The notes: generated by a model from the sequence alone, not told the origin. A stretch of DNA of 64,000 nt from Litoribacillus peritrichatus (GCF_039537985.1 NZ_BAABBN010000007.1:744001-808000); one strand, 5' to 3'; positions 54,587-63,464 are shown, counted from the first letter of the stretch. Program-made: numbers and translations.

Positions 54587-55099
54587 CTAGCCAATAAAGC
54601 GGGTATCGGCGGGAACGTCTTTGGTCACTACCGTGTTGGCGCCAATGATCGCATTCTTACCGATGGTGACGCCGGGTAAAATCTTTGCGCCACCGCCAAT
54701 CCATACTCCATCGTTAATGAATACCGCCTTAGAGAAGCACTCTCCTGATTTTCTTCGGGCTGCGTCTCTGGGGTGATCTACAGTGTAAATGTGTACACCG
54801 GGGCCAAGCATGACGTCATCACCAATGGTGATGACGTTACTGTCCAATAATACACAGTTAAAGTTGGCGTAAAAATTTTCTCCAACACTGATATGCAGGC
54901 CATAATCGCATTGGAAGCCCGGTTCTATGGCGGTGCGACCGAAGGATCTAAATAATCGGGTAATGTGTTTCAGGTTGCCTTTACTTGGATGAGCATTGTA
55001 TTTAGCGCAGGCTAAGCGTGCTTGTTCTCTGAGCTGTCGCAGTTCAGAATCCAGGCTATTGTAAGGCTGCCCGGCGAGCATTTTTTCATGTTCTGTCAT
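54587..55099 (-). CDS. Sugar O-acetyltransferase, LacA/Maa type, C-terminally short
   Basis: This 170-residue left-handed beta-helix acetyltransferase of the maltose/galactoside family shows 'TEHEKMLAGQPYNSLDSEL' (N-terminal helical part), 'IEPGFQCDYGLHISVGENFY', 'MLGPGVHIYTVDHPRDAARR' and hexapeptide repeats up to 'GANTVVTKDVPADTRFIG'. The catalytic His is in 'TVDHP'. It ends about 12-15 residues before the usual 'VVGNPARVIR' tail, so it is a slightly truncated form, possibly still active because the tail is outside the active site. Confidence 0.85.
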   Translation of the reverse strand: MTEHEKMLAGQPYNSLDSELRQLREQARLACAKYNAHPSKGNLKHITRLFRSFGRTAIEPGFQCDYGLHISVGENFYANFNCVLLDSNVITIGDDVMLGPGVHIYTVDHPRDAARRKSGECFSKAVFINDGVWIGGGAKILPGVTIGKNAIIGANTVVTKDVPADTRFIG

Positions 55100-55298
55100 C
55101 GTTCATCCTCACTGATGTATTCTGGCTGCGGCGTTATGAGACTCCTCAAGCTGAGGTGGTTTGCATACTAAGGTTCCGGTTCTGATAAATCCATTGTTTT
55201 TGGCCCGAAGGACTGGCTTATGGGACTAAAAACAGCTGTTTATTTTTTGACCTGTGAACTATAGTTTCACTGTGTGTGTCTTCTCTTTCGCATGGTCT

Positions 55299-55709
55299 AT
55301 GAGGTTGTTGGTTGTGCGCATTTTAATCATTTGTTTGATGTTTCTTTCGATGAACCTGTTTGCCGAGCAACAGCCGTTGCCTCTCGATGGCAAAGCATAT
55401 ATTGGTTCAATCGGTTACAAAGGCTCCGATTTAATTTCAGAAAAAGACGACGTTTTGACCTTCAAAGATGGCAAGTTTTATTCGGCTACCTGCAAAGTTT
55501 GGGGCTTTGATGGCGGGCAATACTCGGTGGAGCAATCCGGCGATACCATTAAGTTTAAAGCACTGACAAGCAGCGAAGATCATGGCCAGATTGAGTGGGA
55601 AGGCACCATTTCCGGCGATGAAATCAATGCCACGCTGACCTGGACGAAAGAACGTTGGTGGTGGACCGATGCCCGGGAAGAGAAATGGTTTCGGGGCAAT
55701 GTAAAATAG
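55299..55709 (+). CDS. Secreted hypothetical protein
   Basis: The ATG at 55299 gives a 136-residue product with a signal peptide ending 'NLFAEQQ'. Without a clear ribosome-binding site the start is uncertain, and a GTG at 55314 is an alternative. The mature part is a small beta-rich domain: 'YIGSIGYKGSDLISEKDDVL', 'FKDGKFYSATCKVWGFDGGQ' and 'EWEGTISGDEINATLTWTKE'. It resembles a lipocalin-like or YceI-like small beta-barrel in layout only; no family is claimed. It is convergent with the spermidine-synthase-like gene, 8 bp away. Confidence 0.6.
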   Translation: MRLLVVRILIICLMFLSMNLFAEQQPLPLDGKAYIGSIGYKGSDLISEKDDVLTFKDGKFYSATCKVWGFDGGQYSVEQSGDTIKFKALTSSEDHGQIEWEGTISGDEINATLTWTKERWWWTDAREEKWFRGNVK

Positions 55710-55717
55710 GCGCTTCT

Positions 55718-56464
55718 TTAGTTTAAGATTGTTAATCGGTTGATGTATTTATTCAAAGAAAAACCGGCTAATTTGGATAGACTTTTTTCTTTGGCTTCAT
55801 CAATAATCGGTTTGCTAACATCTACCTCATTGCCGGCAAATATGACCCAGTTCCCGCCTCCGGCATTGCATAAATAGACATGATTAAAATGATCGAGCAA
55901 GGCTTGGACCAGGTGCTCTTCCAACTTGTGTTTGAGCCAGTAATTGAGTACCAGCCAGCCGCCTTGGTTCAGTTTTTGTTGACTGGTTTTGAGGAAGTTG
56001 ATTGACAGTTGTTGGTGGTCGATGCCGTCTGCCGTATACATGTCAGCAATGATTAAATCGGACTTTTGTTGTTTGGTGTTGGATAAAAACTGAAACCCAT
56101 CTTCAATGTGAACGGTAAGACGGTCGGTTTTAGGCATCTGGAAATAATCGTGGGCCACTTCTGCAACGCTTTTTCTGAGTTCTATTGCTTCGATGGTTGC
56201 CTTTGGTAACAGGTGTAATAAAGTGGTGATCAAACAACCTCCGCCCAATCCTACCACCGTAATTTTTGAGGGTTGATGCATCAGCAGCACCAGTAAAATA
56301 GCGCGGGTGTATTCGTGTTGGAGTAAGTGAGGTTGATGAGTGAGTTGGCAACTTTGTTCTACGTCGTTGCCGAACGTCATGTACCTGAGTTTACCTTCTT
56401 CCATGACCTGAATCGGGCCATACTCATCGTAAATACGATGGATTTCTTTTTTATAAAAGCTCAT
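55718..56464 (-). CDS. Spermidine-synthase-like methyltransferase-fold protein
   Basis: This 248-residue protein (ATG 56464) shows the spermidine synthase fold: 'IQVMEEGKLRYMTFGNDVEQ' at the beta start, then 'ITVVGLGGGCLITTLLHLLP' as motif I, 'IEAIELRKSVAEVAHDYFQM' and 'DLIIADMYTADGIDHQQ' as motif IV. It lacks the full substrate-gate motifs of SpeE, so the substrate is not known. It may be one of the spermidine synthase-like proteins of unsettled function. A leader of 36 codons in a longer frame has no homologous look. Confidence 0.8.
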   Translation of the reverse strand: MSFYKKEIHRIYDEYGPIQVMEEGKLRYMTFGNDVEQSCQLTHQPHLLQHEYTRAILLVLLMHQPSKITVVGLGGGCLITTLLHLLPKATIEAIELRKSVAEVAHDYFQMPKTDRLTVHIEDGFQFLSNTKQQKSDLIIADMYTADGIDHQQLSINFLKTSQQKLNQGGWLVLNYWLKHKLEEHLVQALLDHFNHVYLCNAGGGNWVIFAGNEVDVSKPIIDEAKEKSLSKLAGFSLNKYINRLTILN

Positions 56465-56586
56465 GGTACGAGTTCTTTTGGTCGGAGGGCGAAATTGGAA
56501 GTGAGACGTCAGTATAACAGTTCGTTGAAGTTTCTCGTTATATTTGACGTTTGGTGTCAAACTTAAGAGCAATTAAAAGGATTAAC

Positions 56587-56952
56587 GTGAACTTTTTAAA
56601 ATTAATACCATGGGCATCGCTCTTTTTGGCTTTTTCAGTGCAGTCAGCGCCGATATCCGCAACAACCGAGCAAGAAATTGCGCATTTACTTTTGTTTGTA
56701 ACGTCCACCCCGTGCCAATATGAACGCAATGGTACATTGCATAACGGGGTTGAGGCGGTTGCTCATATTCAAAAGAAATACGATTACTTTAAAGATGACA
56801 TCGAATCGGCTGAAGACTTCATTGAATATTCGGCGACAGAAAGCAAGATGAGCGGCAGAAAATACCAGGTGCATTGTGACGGTGCTGCAACGCAACTCAG
56901 TAGTGAATGGTTGTTGACTGAGTTACGACGTTACCGTCAAACAAGTGAATAA
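56587..56952 (+). CDS. DUF5329 family secreted protein
   Basis: This 121-residue protein starts at GTG 56587, preceded by AAAAGGA at a good distance. A signal peptide ends 'VQSAPISA'. The mature domain has 'TTEQEIAHLLLFVTSTPCQY', then 'ERNGTLHNGVEAVAHIQKKY', the DUF5329 opening, and a later Cys ('KYQVHCDGA') that may form a disulphide with the first. Function is unknown. It is followed 21 bp later by a GNAT gene, so the two could be co-transcribed. Confidence 0.8.
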   Translation: MNFLKLIPWASLFLAFSVQSAPISATTEQEIAHLLLFVTSTPCQYERNGTLHNGVEAVAHIQKKYDYFKDDIESAEDFIEYSATESKMSGRKYQVHCDGAATQLSSEWLLTELRRYRQTSE

Positions 56953-56973
56953 AGATTATTGGAAACGGATTAG

Positions 56974-57465
56974 ATGATTACCATTACGGACGTGGTTTTC
57001 CCTGAGGACCTTGGCGCACTGCAAGAATTGATTCTTGAATACGTGGCTTGGTTGGCGATTGATCTTTCATATCAAAATTTTGACGAAGAAATGGCATCTT
57101 TAGAGGCCTTGTTTACACTCCCCAGTGGTTGTTACTTTTTTGCAAAACAAGGTGCAGACATTGCTGGAGGCGTCGGGTTTCGCACGATAGATACTGATAC
57201 CGCTGAGGTAAAGCGGCTCTATGTGCGCCCCGAGTATCAGGGGTTGAAGATTGGTCGAGCTTTAATGGAGCACTTGTTGTTGCGCTTAGCCAAACTTGGC
57301 TATCGCAGGGTTGTACTTGATGCTGTACCTCCGACTCAGCGTGCTCAGGCTTTGTATTTGGGTATGGGATTTCAGGAAATAGCACCTTACTTTAATAATC
57401 CGACCCCAAATACCAGGTTTTATGGGTTGGATCTTTCCTCAATGGCTACTATTCCACTTCATTGA
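56974..57465 (+). CDS. GNAT family N-acetyltransferase
   Basis: This 163-residue GNAT protein has 'VKRLYVRPEYQGLKIGRALM' (CoA loop, motif A) and 'RVVLDAVPPTQRAQALYLGM' with 'GFQEIAPYFNNP' (motif B). The family is of the short amino-group acetyltransferase type; the acceptor is unknown. Its last 17 bases overlap the end of the minus-strand HDOD gene (tail to tail), a compact arrangement. Confidence 0.87.
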   Translation: MITITDVVFPEDLGALQELILEYVAWLAIDLSYQNFDEEMASLEALFTLPSGCYFFAKQGADIAGGVGFRTIDTDTAEVKRLYVRPEYQGLKIGRALMEHLLLRLAKLGYRRVVLDAVPPTQRAQALYLGMGFQEIAPYFNNPTPNTRFYGLDLSSMATIPLH

Positions 57466-58294
57466 GGTCTTCTTCCATGTTTTTGTATTCGTCTTCATTG
57501 ATGCCCAGGAAGGTGTAAATATCGTCTTTCACGAAGGCCCAATCTCGGGTATCGACGCCGTTTCTGGCATTTTCGGAAATATTCTCGGCTATTTTTAACA
57601 CAGCAAACATCCAGCACAAACGGTTATCAGCATCCAGAGATGAGGCTTTATGAAGCAAGCTGGTTTCATGGTGGCGTAACACCAGATTACACAACTCTTT
57701 CGGGAGGCCCCAGGAGGTGGCGATGTAATAACCGACGACGGTGTGATTGGTTCGGTAGCTGTTTTCTTCCAAGTCAACTAAGGAAATCTCGTGGCGTTCA
57801 TTGGCGGTTTTTAAAACCTCAACGTAATCATCAAACTTCATTGCCATGGCAGGTAAGCCACAATCATGAAATAAGCCGGCGATGTGTAAATCCTCAAGGG
57901 GAATGGTGGGGTTAACTCTCTTTCCAATAAACACCATGGCATTGGCGATGTTGGCGGAATGATCCCAAAAGCGCTCGAAGGAAATGCAGGCTTTGCCGTC
58001 CATGGATTTTCGTATTTCGTAAGCTGCAACGAGGTTCATTACACTGTTGATACCGAGCATGACGGTGGCTTGTTTGACGTCTGAAATGGAGCGTGCCATG
58101 CCATAAAACGGTGAGTTCAGGGTTTTAAGAATGGCGGCAGACAGGCCAACGTCCGAAGCTACGCAGCATGCAATTTCGGAAGGGTCGGCATTTTGGGATT
58201 TTGCCAGCAGTTGAATTTCTTCCAGTACGGCGGGTTTAGGAGGAATATGAAAGCCCTGTATTACGTGCTCAATAACGTTTTCGTTAATTTGCAT
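57449..58294 (-). CDS. HDOD-domain protein
   Basis: This 281-residue protein starts at ATG 58294 with AAGGA nine bases upstream. The HDOD core runs over most of its length: 'IPPKPAVLEEIQLLAKSQNA', 'SEIACCVASDVGLSAAILKT', 'NSPFYGMARSISDVKQATVM' and 'HIAGLFHDCGLPAMAMKF'. The last holds an HD-like pair that is partly degenerate. HDOD proteins act as signalling scaffolds in motility, biofilm and natural-competence circuits, not as enzymes in general. It diverges from an EAL-HDOD gene. Confidence 0.88.
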   Translation of the reverse strand: MQINENVIEHVIQGFHIPPKPAVLEEIQLLAKSQNADPSEIACCVASDVGLSAAILKTLNSPFYGMARSISDVKQATVMLGINSVMNLVAAYEIRKSMDGKACISFERFWDHSANIANAMVFIGKRVNPTIPLEDLHIAGLFHDCGLPAMAMKFDDYVEVLKTANERHEISLVDLEENSYRTNHTVVGYYIATSWGLPKELCNLVLRHHETSLLHKASSLDADNRLCWMFAVLKIAENISENARNGVDTRDWAFVKDDIYTFLGINEDEYKNMEEDLNEVE

Positions 58295-58499
58295 TTGATA
58301 AAGTCCTTGATGTCCAGAGAATTTCAAATCAACTCTTAGACTTTAGATCTTTTTCTGCTTTTTGGTAGTTTCTTTCTGTGAGTGTGTGGATATTGTTTTT
58401 GGCAGTTTTTTTGGTTCGTATGAATGCTTTTTGAGTTTTGTGCTCTAGACTCAGCTATAGATTGTTTAGAAAATGCGCTTCGGCCAAAAGGATACAACA

Positions 58500-59720
58500 G
58501 TGGCACAAAAAACGATTCTCTTAGCCCGGCAACCTATCTGTAATGTGGATAAAGAAATTGTTGCTTACGAATTGCTGTTTCGTTACGAAGATGGCAGCGC
58601 ACCCAGTAATTTGGACGGTGATCAGGCCACTTCTCAAGTGTTATTGAATGCATTTTGTGAGGGAGGAGTGACCAGTGTCACTGGCGGGAAACCTGCGTTT
58701 GTCAATTTTACAGAAAACCTACTGGAACAACTGCCTCCGTTTGACCCTGAGCGACTTTATATTGAGATACTGGAAGACATAAAAATCACCGATGATCTTG
58801 TTGAGAAGATCAAAGTCTTAAAAGAAAATCATTTTAAAATTGCCATCGATGATTTTGTCTGGGATGACAGTTACCGGCCTGTATTAGAGTATACCGATAT
58901 TGTGAAGCTTGAGGTTCCGGCCATGAACCGACAACAGCTTCAAACCACCGTGAGAAACCTGAAACTGTACGATGTGTCTTTGCTGGCCGAAAAAGTCGAA
59001 ACGCATGAGGAATTTGAGCAGTGTAAGGAACTGGGGTGTACTCTGTTTCAGGGGTATTTTTTGTTCAAACCTCAGATAGTCGAAGGTAAAAAGCTCTCCA
59101 GTGCCAAGTTGGCGGTGCTGAAGCTCATTGCGGATTTACAGGACCCGGAGGCTTCTGTAGCGGAAATCACAACTGCCATTAACCGAGATCCGGTGTTGAG
59201 CTTTAAGTTGTTAGCTTTGGTTAATTCAGCGGCGTTTCGACGACCTTGTGAAGTGAATAATATTTCAACGGCTGTTTCTCTGTTGGGCGTTAACCGCTTG
59301 AGAAGCTGGGCCAGTATGCTGGCGATGGGAAGTCTGGATGATAAACCCGAATCACTCCAATTGATTGCGTTGCAGCGTGCGGAGTTTTGTGACTTGATTG
59401 CTGAGGTCATTGCTCCGGCGAAACGAGATCAGTTTTATATGATCGGGTTGTTATCCAGTTTGGATTTGTTTTTTGATATTGAGTTGCCGACGCTGGTGAA
59501 AGAGTTACCGTTAGATGCAGACAGCAAACTGGCTTTGATTGAATACGCCGGAGACGCCGGTTTAGCGCTAAAAACAGCCAGGTTTTATGAAAGTTTTCGG
59601 TTGTCGGACGTGAACTGGAGTACGTTTCATGAGTTGGGAATGCGGCAGCAGGACCTGCACACCATGTATTTAAAAAGTAATGTGCAGGCCAATGCATTGT
59701 TGTCTCAGACGAACGAATAG
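58500..59720 (+). CDS. EAL and HDOD two-domain protein (degenerate EAL)
   Basis: Start: GTG 58500, seven bases after AAAAGGA; an ATG at 58473 has no such signal. The 406-residue protein begins with an EAL-like domain, 'ARQPICNVDKEIVAYELLFR', where EALLR is changed to YELLFR, then 'FVNFTENLLEQLPP', 'IAIDDFVWDD' and 'AEKVETHEEFEQCKELGC'. An HDOD domain follows (about 200-390): 'VAEITTAINRDPVLSFKLLA', 'LVNSAAFRRP'. This is the YuxH-type architecture. The EAL residues needed for c-di-GMP cleavage are only partly kept, so it may bind rather than hydrolyse the nucleotide. Confidence 0.9.
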   Translation: MAQKTILLARQPICNVDKEIVAYELLFRYEDGSAPSNLDGDQATSQVLLNAFCEGGVTSVTGGKPAFVNFTENLLEQLPPFDPERLYIEILEDIKITDDLVEKIKVLKENHFKIAIDDFVWDDSYRPVLEYTDIVKLEVPAMNRQQLQTTVRNLKLYDVSLLAEKVETHEEFEQCKELGCTLFQGYFLFKPQIVEGKKLSSAKLAVLKLIADLQDPEASVAEITTAINRDPVLSFKLLALVNSAAFRRPCEVNNISTAVSLLGVNRLRSWASMLAMGSLDDKPESLQLIALQRAEFCDLIAEVIAPAKRDQFYMIGLLSSLDLFFDIELPTLVKELPLDADSKLALIEYAGDAGLALKTARFYESFRLSDVNWSTFHELGMRQQDLHTMYLKSNVQANALLSQTNE

Positions 59721-59755
59721 CTCAGATGAACGAATAGCTCAGGCGAATGAATAGC
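59705..59755. repeat. 17-bp tandem repeat spanning the EAL-HDOD stop codon
   Basis: Three copies of a 17-bp unit (TCAGRYGAAYGAATAGC) lie at 59705-59721, 59722-59738 and 59739-59755. The TAG in the first is the stop codon of the EAL-HDOD gene. The period is not a multiple of three, but each unit carries its own TAG, so copies can change without lengthening the protein much. Confidence 0.88.
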
Positions 59756-59772
59756 TGAGGAGCATGCGTAAC

Positions 59773-60678
59773 TCAGTCCAGAGAAACCCGGATGTCTTTC
59801 TCTCCGTCGTCCATCATCTGAAGGTGGGTGATTTCCTGTAGGTCATCGCAGTTTTTAATTTTGATGTAACGCAGTTTACTTTCAGGGTGCAACGTGATGG
59901 ACTTGAGCGCATCGTAATCTTCTATGATCAGGTCACTAAGTTGGTTGTGTATTTCAAGATTGAGTGATTCTATGGTTTCACTGAACACCAGTTCCAGTCG
60001 CGATAACTTGGGGCACTCCGTTAGATTAAGAGACTCTGCATGATAAGCGCTGAGGCTTAACTCCAATAAACTTTGACACGAAAAATTCAGCTCGGTATCC
60101 AGTTCCTCTATTGATACACACAGGGATTGAAGTGTCTTGCTGTGTTGAAGATTAAAGCCTTCGATTTTCTCGACCACTTCATCAATGATGCTTAAACCGG
60201 TGAGTTTGGGCGTGAGCTTTAAATCCAGCCAGGGCAGGGACATCATGTTGCGGCGAGTGAAGTTTTTAACGGGAGAATCTTCACCGAACTCTATGCTGGA
60301 AAGCTGTTCGCACTCTTCGAGTTCCAGCACTCTTAGCTCAGACAGTGATGCTATGTCTAACCTGCTTAAATTTTCACACCAGCGTATGGTCAGGCTTCTC
60401 AGTGGGCATTGATCCCCAAATGAAATACCGTCCAACTCATTGCAGTCTGTGAGTTCCAGTTGGGTTAACCTTGTATTTTGAGAGAGGTCGAGCTGCTGGA
60501 AAGGGCTACAGGACAGCTCTAGCCGAGTGATATTAGGAAACAAGTCAGGTGTGGCTTCGCAACCGTTCAAGATTAATTTACGAACTTCAGACGCATAAGT
60601 CAGGCCTTCCGAAGTTATCAGCCGGTTTTTTTCCTGTTCGTTTAACAGCGTAATGTCCGATATCTTTAATTCACTCAT
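59773..60678 (-). CDS. Leucine-rich-repeat-like protein, cytoplasmic
   Basis: This 301-residue protein has no signal peptide. It consists of about ten irregular 22-25-residue repeats with LxxLxLxxC/N spacing: 'NITRLELSCSPFQQLDLSQN', 'RLTQLELTDCNELDGISFGD', 'LRSLTIRWCENLSRLDIASL' and so on to 'LRYIKIKNCDDLQEITHLQM'. Such solenoids bind proteins. In bacteria they are most often secreted effectors or surface proteins; this one lacks a recognisable export signal. No enzymatic domain is fused. It is convergent with the EAL-HDOD gene. Confidence 0.75.
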   Translation of the reverse strand: MSELKISDITLLNEQEKNRLITSEGLTYASEVRKLILNGCEATPDLFPNITRLELSCSPFQQLDLSQNTRLTQLELTDCNELDGISFGDQCPLRSLTIRWCENLSRLDIASLSELRVLELEECEQLSSIEFGEDSPVKNFTRRNMMSLPWLDLKLTPKLTGLSIIDEVVEKIEGFNLQHSKTLQSLCVSIEELDTELNFSCQSLLELSLSAYHAESLNLTECPKLSRLELVFSETIESLNLEIHNQLSDLIIEDYDALKSITLHPESKLRYIKIKNCDDLQEITHLQMMDDGEKDIRVSLD

Positions 60679-60961
60679 GCTTCCATTAATATCCTTTTAA
60701 TTCATATTGTTAGGCACTTTAGCAGATTGTTGGTTTCCTATCTATGTTGCCCTCACAGCGTTAAAATCAGGCTCAAAATGCTCATTTATAAACATAATAC
60801 CCAAGGGGCACACTGATTCAGCGTTTTCGCCTGATTTTGCCTTGTTAGTCCTGCCTCGATTAAGAAACTCCAACAACCTGCTAGCGACATGATTTTGAGA
60901 TTTAAAGGGATATTTTGTAATCCTTATTCGGCGCTGCTGTATGGGAGTTACTGTATGGGCG

Positions 60962-61351
60962 TTACTGTATCGCCAAGGCCATTAACCAAATGACACACAC
61001 AATGCCGATTAACCACGCTAAACTGCGGAGCGCGTCGATGTTTTTCCAATAACAAACGGCGTGAGCAATACGCGCAGAAAGGTAAATCAGGCAAAGGGTA
61101 TTGACTGTTTCTATCGGCGCTTCGGCCCATAAGGCGGTGAGCAGGCCCGCTGCAAAAAAAGGAAACGCTTCGATGCTGTTAATATGCGCCCCTAAGGCGC
61201 GTTTTCCGAAACCTTCAAGCGAAGACTGTTGATCGCGTGGATATTTGTTATCGTAGCCACCGTTGGACTTTGCCATTGCCCAGGCAACGGGTATTTTAGT
61301 CAAAATGGTTAAAAGTAAGGCAAATATAAGAGAACCTATAGCAATGGTCAT
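60962..61351 (-). CDS. MAPEG family membrane protein
   Basis: This 129-residue protein has AGGAGG four bases before the ATG. It shows four helices and the MAPEG landmarks 'GGYDNKYPRDQQSSLEGFGK', 'RALGAHINSIEAFPFFAAGL' and 'LIYLSARIAHAVCYWKNIDA'. MAPEG proteins (microsomal glutathione S-transferase-like) act on lipid-derived or xenobiotic electrophiles with glutathione. The bacterial substrate is not known. It stands alone, about 280 bp from the LRR-like gene in a gap where I see nothing else. Confidence 0.88.
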   Translation of the reverse strand: MTIAIGSLIFALLLTILTKIPVAWAMAKSNGGYDNKYPRDQQSSLEGFGKRALGAHINSIEAFPFFAAGLLTALWAEAPIETVNTLCLIYLSARIAHAVCYWKNIDALRSLAWLIGIVCVIWLMALAIQ

Positions 61352-61506
61352 GAGACCTCCTTTGCGTTTGAGGTAGGACTTTCGTTTAGTCGGTATTCCA
61401 AAGAGTGACGCCAGAAAGTGTAACCTTTGGCGTGACCGCCGTCTTTGTGAATTCGTGGCAATATCAGACGTAGAGAGTGCGATATTTTTTTGTAGTGTTA
61501 AATGGG

Positions 61507-62628
61507 ATGTTTAGAATCATGTTAAAACGGATTTTTAAAACCAATGAACTTCAAATTGGTGAAGGCGTTATAAGTGGCTACATAGCTTGCTTTCTGGCTG
61601 TGTTGTGTTTTCTTGGCGTCATTGCTTTTCATTTTCCCGAATATCTGACGACGCCCGAACTTAGGCAAAGCTACGATGTGGCGACGCTCAGGGTGGTTAT
61701 GTTCTACGCGTTGGTGGTGGCTGGCAGTCTGGGGCTTTTAAACTTTGTTCGTAATAAAAACAAACGCCTGGGTACTTTTGCCTGGGTGTTTGTGTTTCTC
61801 TCTATTGCCCTTGGCGGTCATAGAGTCGAGGTGGGCGACTTCCCGGATAATACCCCTTATATTGGTCTGGATTGGTTTATTCTGGATCTGTTAGGTTCCA
61901 CTCTGATTTTTATTTTTATTGAGAAATTAATTCCTCATCGGGATCAGGCGATTTTCAGGCCGCACTGGAAGACCGATTTTAATCACTTTTTTGTGAATCA
62001 TTTGTTGATTGGTTTTGCACTTTTGGTCGCGAACCAGTTTGTGAATAAAGGCTTTGGCTGGGCCGTCAATGAAGATACTCAGGCGTGGATTGCTTCTCTG
62101 CCCTTTGTTGTGCAGTTGTTTCTGATTTTATTAGCCGCTGATTTGGTGCAGTACGCTTGTCATCGTGTTTATCATGAAGTGCCTCTTTTCTGGCGTTTGC
62201 ATGCAGTACATCATAGCGTCAAACACATGGATTGGTTGGCCGGATCACGCCAGCATATCATTGAGTTATTATTAACCCGCTCCCTGGTGCTGACTCCGAT
62301 TTTTTTACTCGGCTTCGAGAAGTCGGTGATGGACGCTTATGTGGTGATTGTCGGCTTTCAGGCGGTGTTTAATCACGCCAATGTCAGAATTAACATCGGT
62401 TGGTTGCGGTATATCTTTGTGACCCCGCAATTTCATCATTGGCATCATGCGTCTGATGATGCTGCCATTGATAAAAACTACGCGGCCCATTTTTCGTTCA
62501 TAGATTACATTTTTGGTACGGCGGTCAGAGGCCAAAAAGAGTGGCCTGAAGAATACGGTGTAAAAGGTGACTATGTCCCTGACGGCATGCTCAAACAACA
62601 ATTATTCCCGTTTACTTATAAAGGCTGA
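61507..62628 (+). CDS. Sterol desaturase / fatty acid hydroxylase-like membrane protein
   Basis: This protein of about 373 residues has several helices and the three histidine clusters of the fatty acid hydroxylase family: 'HRVYHEVPLFWRLHAVHHSV' (two clusters) and 'QFHHWHHASDDAAIDKNYAA', with 'FNHANVRI' between. The di-iron centre uses oxygen to hydroxylate or desaturate a lipid. The start could be GTG 61477, ATG 61507 or ATG 61519; I choose 61507 for its GGG upstream. The first 140 residues add extra membrane helices compared with the short family core. Confidence 0.85.
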   Translation: MFRIMLKRIFKTNELQIGEGVISGYIACFLAVLCFLGVIAFHFPEYLTTPELRQSYDVATLRVVMFYALVVAGSLGLLNFVRNKNKRLGTFAWVFVFLSIALGGHRVEVGDFPDNTPYIGLDWFILDLLGSTLIFIFIEKLIPHRDQAIFRPHWKTDFNHFFVNHLLIGFALLVANQFVNKGFGWAVNEDTQAWIASLPFVVQLFLILLAADLVQYACHRVYHEVPLFWRLHAVHHSVKHMDWLAGSRQHIIELLLTRSLVLTPIFLLGFEKSVMDAYVVIVGFQAVFNHANVRINIGWLRYIFVTPQFHHWHHASDDAAIDKNYAAHFSFIDYIFGTAVRGQKEWPEEYGVKGDYVPDGMLKQQLFPFTYKG

Positions 62629-62800
62629 GTTGGCCTGAATGGAATCAGCGGGCGATTCTAAGCCCTTTAACTGATTACCGTGAGCGGAATATTAGAAAAT
62701 TAACTAAATGATTATGTTTACACAAAATAACTGGTTCCGCTTATCCAGCTTTGGTATCTTGGCTGCTCTTCAAAATGGATGATAATAGCAAGAGGTTATT

Positions 62801-63010
62801 ATGTATAAGGAATACAAAGTAATTAACGTCATGGAAGGCGGTCTGGGTGCAATCTTTTTAGGTGCTTCAAGCATCCCGGTTAAGAAAATGGAAACCATGC
62901 TGAACAAAGAAGTTGCTGAAGGTTGGCAGGTTGTTTTTCAAATTGTAGAGCAAAAGCGTCTTCTTTTGTTCTGGAAGCGTGAAGCTGTGATCATCACGTT
63001 AGGTCGATAA
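62801..63010 (+). CDS. DUF4177 family small protein
   Basis: This 69-residue protein has AGAGGTTATT before the ATG. The pattern 'YKEYKVINVMEGGLGAIFLG' followed by 'KMETMLNKEVAEGWQVVFQI' and 'KRLLLFWKREAVIITLGR' is the DUF4177 layout: a short beta-alpha-beta unit with conserved GW. No function is known. It precedes the TM2 gene by 22 bp, so the two are probably co-transcribed. Confidence 0.8.
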   Translation: MYKEYKVINVMEGGLGAIFLGASSIPVKKMETMLNKEVAEGWQVVFQIVEQKRLLLFWKREAVIITLGR

Positions 63011-63032
63011 CCGATTAAGCGAAGCTCTTATT

Positions 63033-63428
63033 ATGCTGAAAAAAGACATTGTCGAAGAGCAAGAAGAGCAGTTAAGGCGTCAGGTACGAGAGTTGTCCGA
63101 CGAAGATCGGGCAACGTATTTTCGACTGTCGGAGAAATCCATTAAAGACCCTGACACCTACGCAACTCTGAACTACATTTTCATTGCCGGTTTGCACCAC
63201 TTTTATTTAGGAAAGTGGGGTTTGGGGCTGATGAATATTTTAGTGTTTTGGGGTGGTGTTGCCTTGATTTGGTTTGGCCAAATTGAAATAGGCGTTGCGT
63301 TGCTGATCGGTATTTTTGCTTTTGAGCTGTATGAACTTTTTCGATCCCAAGTATTGGTTGCAGATTTCAACAATAAAGCGGGGCAAAAAGTTTTAAAAAC
63401 GGTTCTCTCGGAACGAGAAAATCAATGA
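63033..63428 (+). CDS. TM2-domain membrane protein
   Basis: This 131-residue protein has a charged helical N-terminus ('EEQEEQLRRQVRELSDEDRA') and then a TM2-like pair of helices, with the family motif 'GLHHFYLGKWGLGLMNILVF' and a short turn. The C-terminus is basic. TM2 proteins occur in many bacteria without a settled role. It follows the DUF4177 gene closely and is followed by repeats and a strong terminator. Confidence 0.82.
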   Translation: MLKKDIVEEQEEQLRRQVRELSDEDRATYFRLSEKSIKDPDTYATLNYIFIAGLHHFYLGKWGLGLMNILVFWGGVALIWFGQIEIGVALLIGIFAFELYELFRSQVLVADFNNKAGQKVLKTVLSERENQ

Positions 63429-63464
63429 GCCTTTAGCAAAGGTTTCGAAGCATCTGCCCCGAAA

